From positions 47,469,842 to 47,533,841 of the forward strand of contig CM059569.1 of the NCBI GenBank assembly GCA_030386875.1: a DNA stretch of 64,000 nucleotides, in the 5' to 3' direction. Below the pieces are notes generated by a model. It saw nothing but the letters and a program-made list of their open reading frames with translations, ran no database searches and was not told the DNA's origin. This document shows, in pieces, positions 1 through 13,400 of the stretch. The position numbers and the translations under genes are program-made. This stretch comes from Morinoia aosen (lineage: Eukaryota > Arthropoda > Malacostraca > Amphipoda > Talitridae). The stretch's first letter is position 1. Each line of letters begins with the position of its first letter.

Positions 1-1257
1 CATTTCAAACTGCAAATATTTCATTTTAATCAACTTCTTTAGCGTCAAAGAAGTAACTTTTACTCTTTGTTTTCCAGTGCCTTTATCGGACATTACGAAG
101 CAGCCAGAACTTTAGAATCGTTTAGGTCGTCTGTTGAAGTCTATCATTAATTAATTATTTTTACGAGTCAAGTCACTATTTCATCATGTACACAATATGA
201 GTGGTAAGAATAGCAAGTAAACCGCAAAAATAAAATTTTTTAATAACTATAATTATTCTAAGTTTAGATATTTTAAATCGATTTAAGACTAAGAAGATGG
301 TCAAATATGACTCAATTGTACAGAAGCATTGTTTTCGACCCCACAACTAACGAGGGAAGACATCGAACGTTGAGATAATCACAAAAATTTATTGCAAGTC
401 CAGACCCACAACTCAACGGATGCCAAACTCGATATTGATCCATTGAGCATTCTAGATCGGTAATTTGCTCAAAAACACTTCATAAAAAAAGGATGTTACA
501 TTCCGATAAAGTTTGATCCTGATCAGCTAGGTTTCCTCAACTAGCTAGTAACCAACACCGCATATTTACTAGTTTCACGTTGATCAGCTTGTACATTGAA
601 CTTACATGGTTTTTTTTTTCCGCTAGCTTGTAACCAACACTGCGGCACAATGATGGTCCTACCAGGGAACCTATTTCCGACCCCCGAGTCGAATGGGGCA
701 TTTCTCTCCTATCTCTAAGGAGAAATCACCGGGCTGGCAATGCCTAGAATTAAACAAGCGCAACTTGAAAGGCGTGAGTCTCGTGAAAGGCGTGAGTGGT
801 GAACAACTGGACTTTGGTGGCATCAAAAATCTACAAACGTATTTTTAAGATGATACCCACCCTATTCCACGAGAATTGTTTCGAAAACACCCTAATGAAA
901 ACGAACTCGAAAGATATTTCACTTGAGATCGTACAATGGGATATTCTGACGAGTAAAATTAGCAGGGAGGTAGGAAAAAGAGAAAAAAATGCGTCATTTG
1001 CATCACGCTTTATGAAGTTGGAAAGATTAGATTATATGTTAATTGACTGGTGGATCATATCAAACAGTAGAAAAGCAAGAAAAAATAAGTCAAAATGAAA
1101 TGTTATCAAATTAGAGAAGCGTGTGGTATGAAGTGTTCCTTAAGGTACAAAAATTTGATATCGTATGCAGTAAACTGTTTTGTGGCTCGTGTCATGAAAA
1201 GAGTATATCATCATTAAACCAAACAGATTCAAGACTGGACTGTAAACATTTTCTCAC
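1..1257. other. Intron of copy A downstream of exon E12 (incomplete)
   Basis: AT-rich non-coding sequence between the donor of exon E12 and a terminal exon that must lie left of the window. I looked here for the RZ finger (WYKCP..GH) on the minus strand and did not find it. A stretch near 640-750 contains a short GC-richer block ending cgggctggcaatgcc that resembles one near 38765 (cgggctggcattac), possibly a shared short interspersed repeat. Confidence 0.6.
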
Positions 1258-1416
1258 CTGACTCATTACTCGCTCCAGGACCTTCGAAAGGTCTGCTTTG
1301 AACTCCGCGTCCAGATCCTTGTTGATTTTCTTGGCGATTTTGATGACGTCTACTTGGAAACTGAAAAGCTGAAGCTTCTCCGCACCGAGTTTAAATTCCT
1401 TCCTGCGAGGCTGTAT
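1258..1416 (-). CDS. ZNFX1: Copy A exon E12: helical segment before the RZ finger
   Basis: This 159-bp, phase 0/0 exon is bordered by ..ATACAG| and CAG|GTGAGA. It encodes 53 mostly charged, helix-prone residues including [16 protein letters not shown] and ending ERVMSQ. Length and phase equal exon 43525-43683 of copy B, but the proteins have diverged (for example [14 protein letters not shown] against [14 protein letters not shown], and weaker matches afterwards). In ZNFX1 this lies between the zinc fingers and the C-terminal RZ finger. Confidence 0.88.
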
Positions 1417-4400
1417 CTGTATACAAAAATAAACTTAACACTTGATAATGCTAAACTATCTGCTTCATACTCACTAAAAAGTTGAATTACTCCTTTAAGT
1501 GGGCAGCAAATTTATTCAATTAACCGGGTAGCGTGCCAAATCCCCAACTTCCCAATTAATGATTAAAGAATACAATTCTTTATACCGTTTCCCAACACTT
1601 TTCAACGACAAGTTTTGGGGATGAATTATTTGCGTCTTATTCATACCAGCTTCTGGTGAATTTATTGATACGCAGTGCTACTTGAAATTAACCAGCTTGG
1701 ATTACACAACAGTTTCTGGTTCCTTTCGCTGACTGCTCACCTTGGCATGCTTAGCATCCTTGGCCGTAGCAGTCCTTGCTTCAAAATAGTCCTCTATATA
1801 CTTCACGAGTTGACTCTTCGCAATGCAGTCCAAGAAGAACAGTGATTTGTCAAGCACTTTCACGAGTACGCCATCACGATTTTCGTCATCTGTAATACAA
1901 TGAACAGTCACAAGAGAGGAACGTAAATACATATAGCCCTACTTCATACCAGTTGAAGAATAGTTGGACAAGCTCTTCTGCCTGTATACTATAAGTAATG
2001 AAGTTTTTTGCCCCCTGAATAACATTTGAAAGGAGTAAAAAGTATCTGTAATCAAAATCCGTTTAAGTGTAGACACAGTCGATAGTTTCCAGATACTTTG
2101 TTTTCTTCTGTTACAGTAGCAGCACCAGCAGGCTCAATTCTATACTTAGTTTTCCAAATTTATCTCCTCCGCATGTCAAAGCATCTTGCCTTGCCAAAAT
2201 AGAATTTATCAAGTATTTAGAATTAAACTTGGATTTTAGGCTACCTTAATAAATTCTCCATAAATAGTTTTAAAAGTGCCTTTAATATATTAGTATGTTC
2301 TCAGGCTATGTGCCTGAATATTGTTGGATGCGTGTCTTCTTAAGGTTCGCTACGTGCTCTACTAATTTTGGCTATTCTCCTTTAATTCTTACTTATTATT
2401 GCTCCTTAAATAAAGTTACTCATTATTCATTATAAACGCGCTCTCTGCTGGGAAGGTTAATTGTTCTCGTAGTGGTATGTATATTAAACATTCAGGAATT
2501 TCCAAAAGTTTATTTAAATTAAAGTTAAGTTTATACGAAGGGATTTCACTTTTACTGCTCTTTTTAATAAGTTAAAATTGGCTTAAAAGTAAAAACAGAA
2601 ACCTGTAAAGTTGTTTGCCCTCTATGAAAACTACGCTTTTACAACTGATCGATTTAAAAAACTTGCGGGCACTAGAGCACAAAGGCTAAAGGCGAGCAGG
2701 AGCAACGTGCAACAGGTAACGCATGCCATGCGAGTAGAGAGTGACTATCAATACTATAGTCATCAGCGCACAAGTTTACCACTAGCGAGGCACCAACTCG
2801 TGGCTGGCTGTGACTGCGACTGCGACTGCTACTGCGACTGCTACTGCGACTGCTACTGCTACTGCTACTGCGACTGCTACTGCTACTGCTACTGCGACTG
2901 CTACTGCGATTGCTACTGCTACTGTTAGTGTTACTTTTACTGTTACTTTCACTGTTACTTTTACTTACTTACTTACTCACTCACTCACTCACTCACTCAC
3001 TCACTCACTCACTCCTGACTGGCGCTCGCATCCGTCCAACGCTCGCAGAGGCTGCAGCCTCTAACTAGTTTTTAATCGGCATCTCTCAGTAATACAGATC
3101 AAGTTCGAATTCCTCGCTCACAAATGTAATGAGTACTAGATGACCTGGATGCCGCGCACCAATAACCAATCATTGTAACCAGTACATCATGTAAAAAGCA
3201 CGAACTTACTAGTACACTGAAGAACGATTTGATGGAGAGTAGGGAGCTTCTGATCAGCGTGCTTGAAGAGCACTTTCTGCACGTCCTTGTAGGTCTGAAG
3301 CACGAGGTTCTTGAAGCGGCGGTTGTTGTAAATGGGCTCTTGACACCGCGGGCAGCGCTTCATTTGCACCTGGTTGTTCGGCTGCATCAGCCAGCCGCTC
3401 AGACCCTCGTACTCTATGACGTGGCCGCAGTCCTCCATCAGCACAAACCTGCACAAAATCCGAAACTGATGTAAATTTTAGTATTCTCAGCGGCGCGGGA
3501 ACCACCACACTTTGAAGAAGAAAGACTTGGGTCGATCCTAATTCGATGCACGCAATTTCATTTGAGTATCCGCAGCTTCTCCAGAGATTCCGGCAAACAT
3601 TGGGGACTGATATATTGGGCTCGAGGATAAACTTTTCTACTCGTCGACCTTGCAATTAACTATCTCTCTCACTTCCTCTCCTCAGATTATAAAGCTGAAA
3701 ACTATTCTACAACATATTGTGATAATCAATCAATCGAAAAATGTTGTAGGTATTAGTTATTGTTGTTAGCCTCCAAGTTACTTTTTGAAGGATTTCAAAT
3801 CCCCAAACGGGTTTGGAGTATCAAGTCCCACCTGTATACAGTCTTCACAGGTGTCTACTGATATTTCATTTCTAAATTATAATACTTTTTACTAACTTCA
3901 ACAGCAAAAAATTACTACCTTTTTTACATAATGAATGTTGTCAAAATGTCAAGATGTATGTAAGCAGTCTATGATGAGTAGTTTGAGTCAATAATACACG
4001 CAATAACAAAGGTTCAAAAAAGTTTCATGTTTATTAATACTTCAAATACCTAATACTAAATGCAGCAACCAAAGCATTATTACATAAAAAAGTTACCTAT
4101 ATTCCCAAGGTACCCTGTCCTAAATGGACTGCAACTAATGTTCGGCAAAGACCTTGTCTTAACATCATGAACTGACTGGAAACTAGTAGACACCAGGGGA
4201 TTGTCAGATCCCTCCCTTTACTGCAAAGTAGAATATCAGGGAACTTCATTATGACCAGACACTATGGCACTTTGGAACTATGAGTAGCAGTCCAACAAAT
4301 TTTTGTTCCTATCGTTCCCAAAATCATAATCGGCACCCTAATTTTGATCAATAATGATAAATAGGTAATTAACATGTTATACTACGGAACAAATCGTGAA

Positions 4401-7400
4401 CATGCTAATTTCATGTAGCTTTCCAATATACAGCAAAACTTCGGTTCTCGAACATAATTCATTCCGAAAGCCTGTTCCAATACCGTATATAGTAGAAAAA
4501 TGAACTTATATAATAGATAATGAACTTATGTTTTGCTTGGCGATAACGCAAGTTTAATAAAAACTTGAAAGCGAAGAATAAAATCATAAACATTTTATTA
4601 ACGTTTCGGGATAAATTCCATCATCAGCTGAGAAACACACGACATGAAATAAATGTGATAAGTTACAGACAAACGGTTCACTAGATTACGATAAATCAGA
4701 TGGAAATGCACAATGGGAAAGAACTAGACTTATCATTCAATACAGATCTACCTTTCAACATAAGCCGTGATTCTAAAATGCGTATTTCAGTGAAATTTGA
4801 CCCCCACCCCATGATTGAAAAATTATTATTGGCGATTATTGAACTGCAGTTATCTGCGTGAAAACAGATTGCAGAATGGGGTTGTTGTCCTAGCCTCGAT
4901 CCTGTGCGGTAGCTGACTCCCCTAGGATAGAGGATTTTTCACTTATTTTTCAAGGTTTTATTGTGTTATTAGGAAACAGCTAAAAATGTGAAACAAAATT
5001 TTTTCACCCATAACATCAATTGCTGTAAGTTGTTCAACTCCATTGCGACCTTCAGTAATTTTCTCAACACTCGTAACATTAACTAACACTTGGCATCGAC
5101 ACCTCCTCCGGATGATTATTCTTTGAGTGATGATTCATTGCGGATAATGGTGTGTGTCAGTCCGATCTCGAAGGCTATGTGGTGCGATTGATGTGAAATT
5201 GTGGAGGGAATTGTAGGCCGTTACGAAGGGCCCGACGCTGTCGGCCCTTAATTTCAAGTTCAAGTTCAAGATTGAGCTTGCACTGACCCGAGGGTCCCGA
5301 CACTGTCTGTCGGCCCTCACTTTCAATTTCAAGTGCAAGGGTTATTCAATATTTGCATTGTGATTCACTAGGTTCTTCACTGCTTATATTTTATATTAAC
5401 ATTTGTAAGGTATAGTTAAATGGTGCAACAATTTGAGTGAAATGCAACTATTGAATTCTGGGCAAGGACATTTAAATGCCCGATACATGGCGATAATCTA
5501 TATTATATCCCTATATATATATATATTATATATACATATCTGTATCCCTATATTTATCTTCGAAGGTAACGCGATTGCGTATATCCAAACAAAAAATCAG
5601 TATATGAGACAAGAATATTGAATATCATAGAGGGAAATAGCCACTTATAGTTGTTGTCGAAAAAAACTCAATCACTAAACTGAAGTCAATTTTTGAAAAT
5701 TTTCAAATCCTTGATTATCAACTGATCGTTAGCTTAAAAATTTATCAAATGATAATGAAAAAAATTAAACATTCAAACGACTTAAATAAGCCTTCCATCA
5801 TAAAACAATCTAACTTTCAGATCACATTGAATGAGGAGAAAAAGTGAACTATTTATATGGTTGCTTGCAACAATTTTGGAATTTTTTTCTATTTTGTGTC
5901 CTAAAATCCTGAAATTACACTCCGCTTTACAGGAAAATTTCCCAGAAGCTGCGGCAAATTTCCGATTCTGTGAGAAATCATTTTTTTTAAATCTTCATAC
6001 TCTTTATACATAAGTACATTATTTTCATTTCCAGAGAATTGTTTTACTTCACTTTTTTCCTTCCAAGGCAAATTTTACTACTTTTGACTGCTGTTTTTAC
6101 TACCTTCCACATTCTACTACTTTTTACAACTTTGCTACCTAGTAGACACCCTGCTATACTGTAGCAAAAAAAAGCTATGAGCTCTGAATACAACATTTAA
6201 ATGTTACATCTCACAACGTGAACAGGTAGTCACAAGGTACAACACTCACCGTGCGTCAGGTTCATCTTCATTGCCCACTAAGAAGAACTCAGTAAGCTGC
6301 TGTTGGTCACAAATGCGGCAGAGCGGAGGGCAGGGATCCCCACATAGCCCCACGCAGGGGTGGCCGCACTTGAGCAACTTGAGGCAGGGCTCCTCACAAG
6401 GCTTGCAGTCGCACTCCTCGCCACACTTCTTGATGCAGGACACCTTCTTGTGATCGCACTTGTACGAGCACCGCTCCTGTGGAAACCGAATTCAGTCATG
6501 ATTGAACGAGGAACTAAGATAAATGATGAAAAATACATTATAGACAACTGGGTTTGCCACAACTTCTAAGGCGATGGGAAAACGCATCATTGATTCCATG
6601 CGATTCCATGTCATATGGTAAACGTGATGGAAGCATGAATGCTCGAGTTGCTACGACGATGGAGGGAGAAATTATTAAAATAATTGAGCGTTGACCGTTG
6701 AGTAATGCTTCTCTGAAAAGGATAGTAAGCTTTGGGGTGCAACGAACATTCGTGAGCGATATGTCTGCTATGAAGTGAAAAAATATTATCATTGTTCGAT
6801 TCATTTGAACAAGAAGTGCTTCAAAGTGTTTGCTCAAAAGTGACCAAAAAAAGTGTTGATGACTTAAACCGGTGAACGCTATGCTAGATGCGACTAGAGA
6901 CATAGATGTAGGTGTACAGTAGCATGGGTTTTTCAAAACTTTGGCCTGAGCGTGCTAAGCAAAATCAGAGATTCTCTTGAGTTTAAGCAAAATGCATTCG
7001 CGATTAGCGTTCAAACATTACCAACAAGCTCGATTCATGGATGAAATTTCAGAATTCCGTTAATTTTATAGCATTACACCAAGAATTTCTCATATTCCAG
7101 AGAACATGACAAGTGTGGGTCCATACTATGCGAGTCACAATTCAGTTTCAAATAATTCCCGATCTTTACAAAATGATCTTTACATTACCTATAGCGCTCA
7201 ATCTCATCATTTAAATCGAACGATTGTTCCTTATCCAGACACACATTACAAGGAAATATTCAAAGCTATGGAAAGAATGTTCCATAAGTAGGTAAAAAAA
7301 ATGCAGCGCTATCAACAAATGTTATTAACAGACCTGACAAGGGACACACTTGACCCCGCAGTTCTTGCTGCAGCGGCTGTGGGAGCACCTCCAGCGGCAC

Positions 7401-10400
7401 TTGTCCTGGCAGGGCGGGCAGGCGGCGCTGCAGGGAGACTTGCACCTGCACACCGGACTCGTGTCAACAATGCAAAATTAATGCGTGATACCTGTACTTG
7501 CCAATATCAAAATGCTACTGCAGAAGGAAGTAATTATATTTCAGATCCAACAGCTGATACCAAGTATGACATCACAACCAGTACTAGTAAGATAAAATTT
7601 GCTGCAAGGCCTGCAAGGAGACTTGCACCTTCACACCGGACTCGTGTCAATGGTGCAAAATCATGTGTGACACCGGTTCTTGCCAATATCAAAATACTAC
7701 TAACCAAAGGAAAATTTTGATCAACTAATAATAAGTTCAAAATTAGTTCCAGTACTAGTGGGTTGAAATTTGCTGCCACGCAAGGAGACTCGCACCAGCA
7801 CCACACACCAAACTCGTGTCAACGATGCAAAATCAATGCATGGCACTTACACTTAGAAAAATTAAAACGCAATCACGCAAGAGAAATTTAATTTCAGTTT
7901 CGACAGCATTACCAGTACAGATGTAGCCTCAAGCAGAACTCACGAGGGATGCCACGCTTGCAAAAGTCTCAACGTCAAGTTTGTGTGAGCATGGACGATA
8001 CATAAACATTTGGTATCAGAATGCTGAGATTAGGGTTTTACTCTCCCTACATATCAAAGAAAGATGCATAACACTGTATGAGACTTCATCGCTGGGACTA
8101 AAACTAAACTTATCAAGCTGAACCTAACAATGGAAAATTTACCTGCTTACATTTTCGAACCAGTAACACATTTAATATATTTCAATTTCACTACCAAATA
8201 AAGATCCAATTAGTATACATGACTGTGCTGACACTGTTCCTCAGTGCCAAATTCAACGGCCTTTTTAGCAAGCGTGTTGAAGTAAACTTACAAACGGACT
8301 ACATGTGAGTGTTGACACTCCCAAATAAGTAGAACAACACTAGCGGCAGAGCTTGCTGTAGCGGTATTGGCTTCCCGTCGATAAGCAGAACAACCGATAA
8401 CATTTCAAGAATATTAGTTAATTGCAACCAAACTAGATGAACACAGCAAAATGGTGTTCGGAGCATCGCTACCTTGATCTAAATTATACTGAAATCCACG
8501 ATTAGGAATAAAAACATCAAACACCAATAAAAGAAACTCACACATGACCGCAGACGAGCACACGGTCGCACTTCTGTGCGCAGGGCACATGGAAGCGGCC
8601 GTGGAAGCAGGCACCACACGTGCCCTTGCACGCATGGTCGCACTGCAGCTTGGCCTGACACGGGACCCGACACAGGGAGAAGTCAGGCTGTGCCATGGGC
8701 AGGCTGCTGCAAGGCACGAGCAGCTCGTGGCCGCCGTCCTGGCAGGTCACGCCACTTGACACTATCTCCTGGCAGCCGCCGCACGGCTCGCAACAGGGAC
8801 GCGGACACTTGTGCCCGCACGGTAGAAGCTGGCTGCAGCTCTTGCTCACACACATTTCACGGCCGGGGGTGTTGCCGCACTCCGCCTGTTTATTACGTGG
8901 TAGAGTGGTAAGCACGATTCTGACACAATTCGAACAGGACCATTACTGTAGCATATTTCCTATCCAACAGACAGAAATTTAAACATAAAACTACACTTAA
9001 CATCAAAATTCGACGCCGTCAATCACCGAGGCATTCACGAGGCTAAAATAAATTGTTATGTCCACAGCACAAAGCGCAGCACAGGCCGATTGAATCCGAA
9101 AAAGTGATGATACACCGGAGCTATCACAATAAATACTCGAGGTTAGAGTAACCAAAATTAATGTAAAAGGAAAGTTATACTCAAAATGCTACGAACTGAA
9201 CTAAATTTCAATACTTCCATCTACAAAGTATTCTTTAAAGCCTGACCTGGATTTCATGTCCACAAGCAGGGATGGTTTTGGTGATTTTGACCTGACATCC
9301 ACCGCAAGGGGCCCAACAGCGACGGGGACAATGATGGCCACACTCAAGAGACTTGCGGCATTTCTGGTTGCAGCGAAATCCTTCAACAGAATCCTGGCAT
9401 GGAAGCTGAGCTTTATGTCCGCAAAGTAACTTCTTCTCAACTTTAACAGTGCAGTCCAGACACGTCTGGTAGCACAGCAAAGTGCACTTGTGGTCCTCAC
9501 TACAACCTTTCATATTACGGGTACAAGAAGACTGACATATGTACTTCACATGTTCAGGATCATTTTTCGCGTGACACAACTGAACGCAGGCGTGACCACA
9601 ATCCAGACGGACGTCGCATTGGACAGGACATTTTACCTTTTTTGGATCTAGATGGCAGGCCATTTCCACGGAATGGCCACAAGCATCGATGACTTTCTCG
9701 ACTTTCGAAGGGCACTTGAAATCATCAATAGAGATGTGGCAAGGAACGAGGTGAGAGTGCCCGCAAGGTAGCTTTCTCTCTACTTTCACTGTGCAAATAG
9801 GACACGGCTCAAAACATAGAGCAGGGCAAGGATGTCCTTCCTCCGCACATTTCCTGTCGCAAGGCTCGCGACATTTTCCCTCTATGTGAGCAGGGTCGTC
9901 CGGATGACACACTCTTGGGCATGGGTGGCCACACCGAGGGAAAGAAACCGAGCAAGGCAGGGTGCAGCCACCCTCCGGACTTTTAAGTCTTAGGTCTTCC
10001 TCCGTCTTCACAGCGGCCTTCTCATCAGGATGATTCGAGCAGCACAGCTCAAGAGCGTCACCCAAACCGTCATTAGCTTTCAGCGATTCTGAGATCTTGA
10101 CCCACAGTTCAGAACTCTGGCGCAGTTGGTCCATGTTACCAATAATGAAGAAGCCGAGTTTGGCTCGTGACAGGGCCACACAAACGCGATTCTCTATTTT
10201 CAAAAAGCCAACATTGCCGCTTTCGTTGCTTCGTACGAGAGAGAGAAGGATGATGTCGTTCTCTTCCCCTTGGAAATTGTCAACAATGGAGATGCGCATT
10301 CCTTCGCAGGTGGGCCCGTATTTGCGTTGCTCCTGGAAAATACAATGATTACTACATGGTCCATTGTTGTGCTGGTACAACAAACAGCACTTCAATATAA

Positions 10401-13400
10401 AACAATGCCCACTATAGGAATAAACGATAAAACTTGCTGCACATAATTTATTATCCATAATAAAACAACGAGCGATAAGTATATTAGCAAACCACATAAG
10501 AACAATAAATTTGCTAGCTTTCCACGTACTTAAAATCACTACGGCAAGGTGCAGCGCACAAAATGACTTCAAGAATCAAGTTATAATGCTAACATTCGTT
10601 CTACCGGTGAACTCCCGAGAATGTAGTTCAATCGATCCGTTTTTTTGAATCGATCATACACGGTTCAAGGTCTCAAAACGTCGAATTCCACAAGCTAACG
10701 GCCTTTCACATTCCTCTTCGTCGCGACGACTTCGCAACGCTGAACGAACGGCGTCGCCTAGCCAAGGAGATGCCAGACGTCGACGTCGAGAGTTTTTTTT
10801 TTGTAATATTCTACTTACGTCGTTGTTCAATTGTCTATGATCAATTAGATAATATTATATAGTCAATTAAATTACTTGGGATCAATATTTTTATTGCAAA
10901 TAGGATTTTATACGCTAAGCTCAAACGAAACCTGTTCGTTCTGAGGTATGACAAATACGTGTTACATCCGAGAAGGTAGCCTGCTCCTACTGAGTGGCAG
11001 GCCCGGGCATTCTATACAGGGCCATGACAGGAGAAGGTGGTGCACTTGCCTCGCCAGCCCTTCGGGCAAACGAGGGTTTTATTAATATAGCCACATGATT
11101 AAGTGACTTGTAAACCCATTCTAATCACCAATCTGGAATGCACGGCCTACACAGCCACAACACAAGACGGTTGAGGTGTTCCCACAGGCGGACATTCTTA
11201 CTACCGGTGGATCATGCGAATTGCTCGCCACAGGACGGTAACAAAATAACTTCATAGATGGTTTCGTTACCATCGAGTGGTAGAAATGGATTGTCAGCAT
11301 CTCAATCTAGCAAAAACAGTGGATGAGTGGAAAAAAAAGCTTTAACCTAACCTCTTCTACCCGACCTCTCCATTTTTGTTGCCACCAGAGCGTCTATAGT
11401 CTAGTAGCATCAGTAGCATCGAACAGACAGGACCATAGTCTTTCGCGTCCAAGGTCTTGACGCTTACCGGCCCGTACCACGAAGAAAAAAGAATTAGCGA
11501 GAAGGTAACCTACAACATTTCAAATTAACTTACCTGGAGCAGAGAGAACTACCAGAAGTCAAAACAATACAGAACAAGGCATTTCATACCACCTCCTGGA
11601 ACAGGGGAACTAGCGGAAGTCAAGACATTGAATAGCTGTAGCAGATCATTTGATTCATTTCACCTTCTTTTAAGCAAGACGAACCAGCAGAAAGCGAGAT
11701 AAAACATAAGCTGGTCACCTCACCTTCCTGAGCAGGAAGAACTGGCCGGAGTAGGGCGTGAGGACCGTGATCTGCTCGGTGCTGTAGCCCTGCAGGACGA
11801 GGTGACGGGCCAGGCGCATGATGAACGTCGCCTCGTGCACGTTGCTGTGGCTGTTGTTGTCGTCACTCTCCTGGAAATACAGTTCCCTTCACTTATCGAG
11901 TTAATGATCCATCCGATAACATATTCGCATTCACCTTAGTAGTATATGACTTTAAATACTTCCATTGCATTCATTTTAACAAGCGCCAATTGTATATTAA
12001 TTCTCTGAAGACTTCAACTCTTTTCCAGCTGAGATGAACTGGAAAAAAAGAGTAAAACGAGCGCACAGTCAAAATACAGTTTCATTTTAACGTTTATAAT
12101 TTCTAAATTGTAAAACTTCAAGAAAATCAACAAATTAGTTTGAAAAACTTGAAATATGAACTCGCACTATCTCGATCAATCCAAGATTTACAGCAGATGC
12201 ACTCCAAGTTTTCTCACAGGGATTTCCATCTCCTTATGGGAGATGAAGAAGACGCTCTTGTGGACGCCGCGGATGTGCGGCCTGCCGTGCACAGACTGGT
12301 GATCCTTGAGGTGCTCGTAGATGGAGGGCACCAGCAGGGACGAGATCTCCGGCCGCATGCGGTGCTGGTACTCCAGAGTTTGGTACCTGGACGGTCACAA
12401 TGGTTCATTATACTGACAAAATGATGTATTTCATTCAAGTGTGATTATAAAATAATAGGTTGCATGTCGTGCTGGTACTCCAGAGTTTGGGGGTCTGGAC
12501 AGTCAGAATGGTTCATTATACTGACAAAATGATGTATTTCATTCAAGTGTGATTATAAAATAATAGGTTGCATGTCGTGCTGGTACTCCAGAGTTTGGGG
12601 GTCTGGACAGTCAGAATGGTTCACAAAAAATCCCAAACCCATTTAATATGTTTCAAGTTGGAATATGTACTAACAGGCCTCATATGGTGCTGGTACTTCT
12701 GTGTTAGGCATCTGGGAGTAGTACGAGTTGCATAAAAATCATTCCACTCTCAAAAATAACACTGAAATTGAAAAACTCCAGAAATATTTTAGACGCACTT
12801 TGAATATCACCTAATTGTAATGTGATAATATTTGTTGTTGACCAGATTTATTGAAGATCTGCTTATTGAGCGACGGTAAAAATTCTTCTCGTAATACGAA
12901 CAGTACGCGAGATAACCATTTGTTAGTAGATCGAAATAACGCACAAACGTACCGTCGAGAGTTGATTTTTATCAATGTTGAGATTTATTTATACACCATC
13001 CCTTACGAAAACAACGCAGAGATTGAACTCAAACTGCTAAAAATAAAGAAAAGAAAATGCTGTACCTTTCGATTTCAAATCGCAAATCCTAATGCAATTA
13101 CCTCCACGGCCTCAGCACAAAGTAAACGGCTGAGTACGAGGACGCAGTACCTAGGCTATGACTACCAAGGTAAGACAGCCCAAGGAGTAAGCTATGGCTA
13201 CAAAGATAAGGCAGCTAATAAACTTCATCTTAACCGTTCTGTTCAGAAAATAGGCACGTAATCATTGAAGAAATATGAGCTTCAGCTTACAACAGGAAGT
13301 TGAAGCAATGATGCTAGGAACAAATGAATAGAGCTTTCGTATTAATAAATTGCAGCAAGAGGACGTCTCGCAACTAACTGATACAAGATGAAAAAAAGGG

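Larger units (their letters stand above)
3848..6153. mobile_element. TIR element, family X copy 1 (non-autonomous DNA transposon)
   Basis: The left end reads caggtgtctactgatattt and the right end gtagacaccctg, near-inverted repeats, with subterminal tactac-rich tracts on both sides. Interior blocks (for example around 4164-4206, gactggaaactagtagacac) recur in the copies at 13973-18435 and 49061-52042. No transposase is recognisable. Ends CAGGGTG..CACCCTG recall hAT-type termini, but I could not settle the superfamily, and the target duplication is not clear at this copy. A Penelope-type terminal fragment lies inside near 4550-4660. Confidence 0.7.
3449..6249. other. Intron between copy A exons E9 and E10
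   Basis: This 2.8-kb intron is largely occupied by the TIR element at about 3848-6153. The remaining ~400 bp next to E10 and ~100 bp next to E9 show nothing further. Confidence 0.75.

Noticed and set aside
2611-3064. Cys/Tyr/Asp-rich and Thr/Ala-rich open frames
   Set aside because: Produced by the compound microsatellite; unrelated to the real zinc-finger exons.
8544-8911. Plus-strand open frames opposite exons E7 (also 53239-53631)
   Set aside because: Antisense shadows of GC-rich zinc-finger exons; their similarity between paralogs is explained by the minus-strand exons.
12851-13261. 136-codon plus-strand open frame
   Set aside because: Low-complexity, no domain, antisense inside an intron, no counterpart in copy B.
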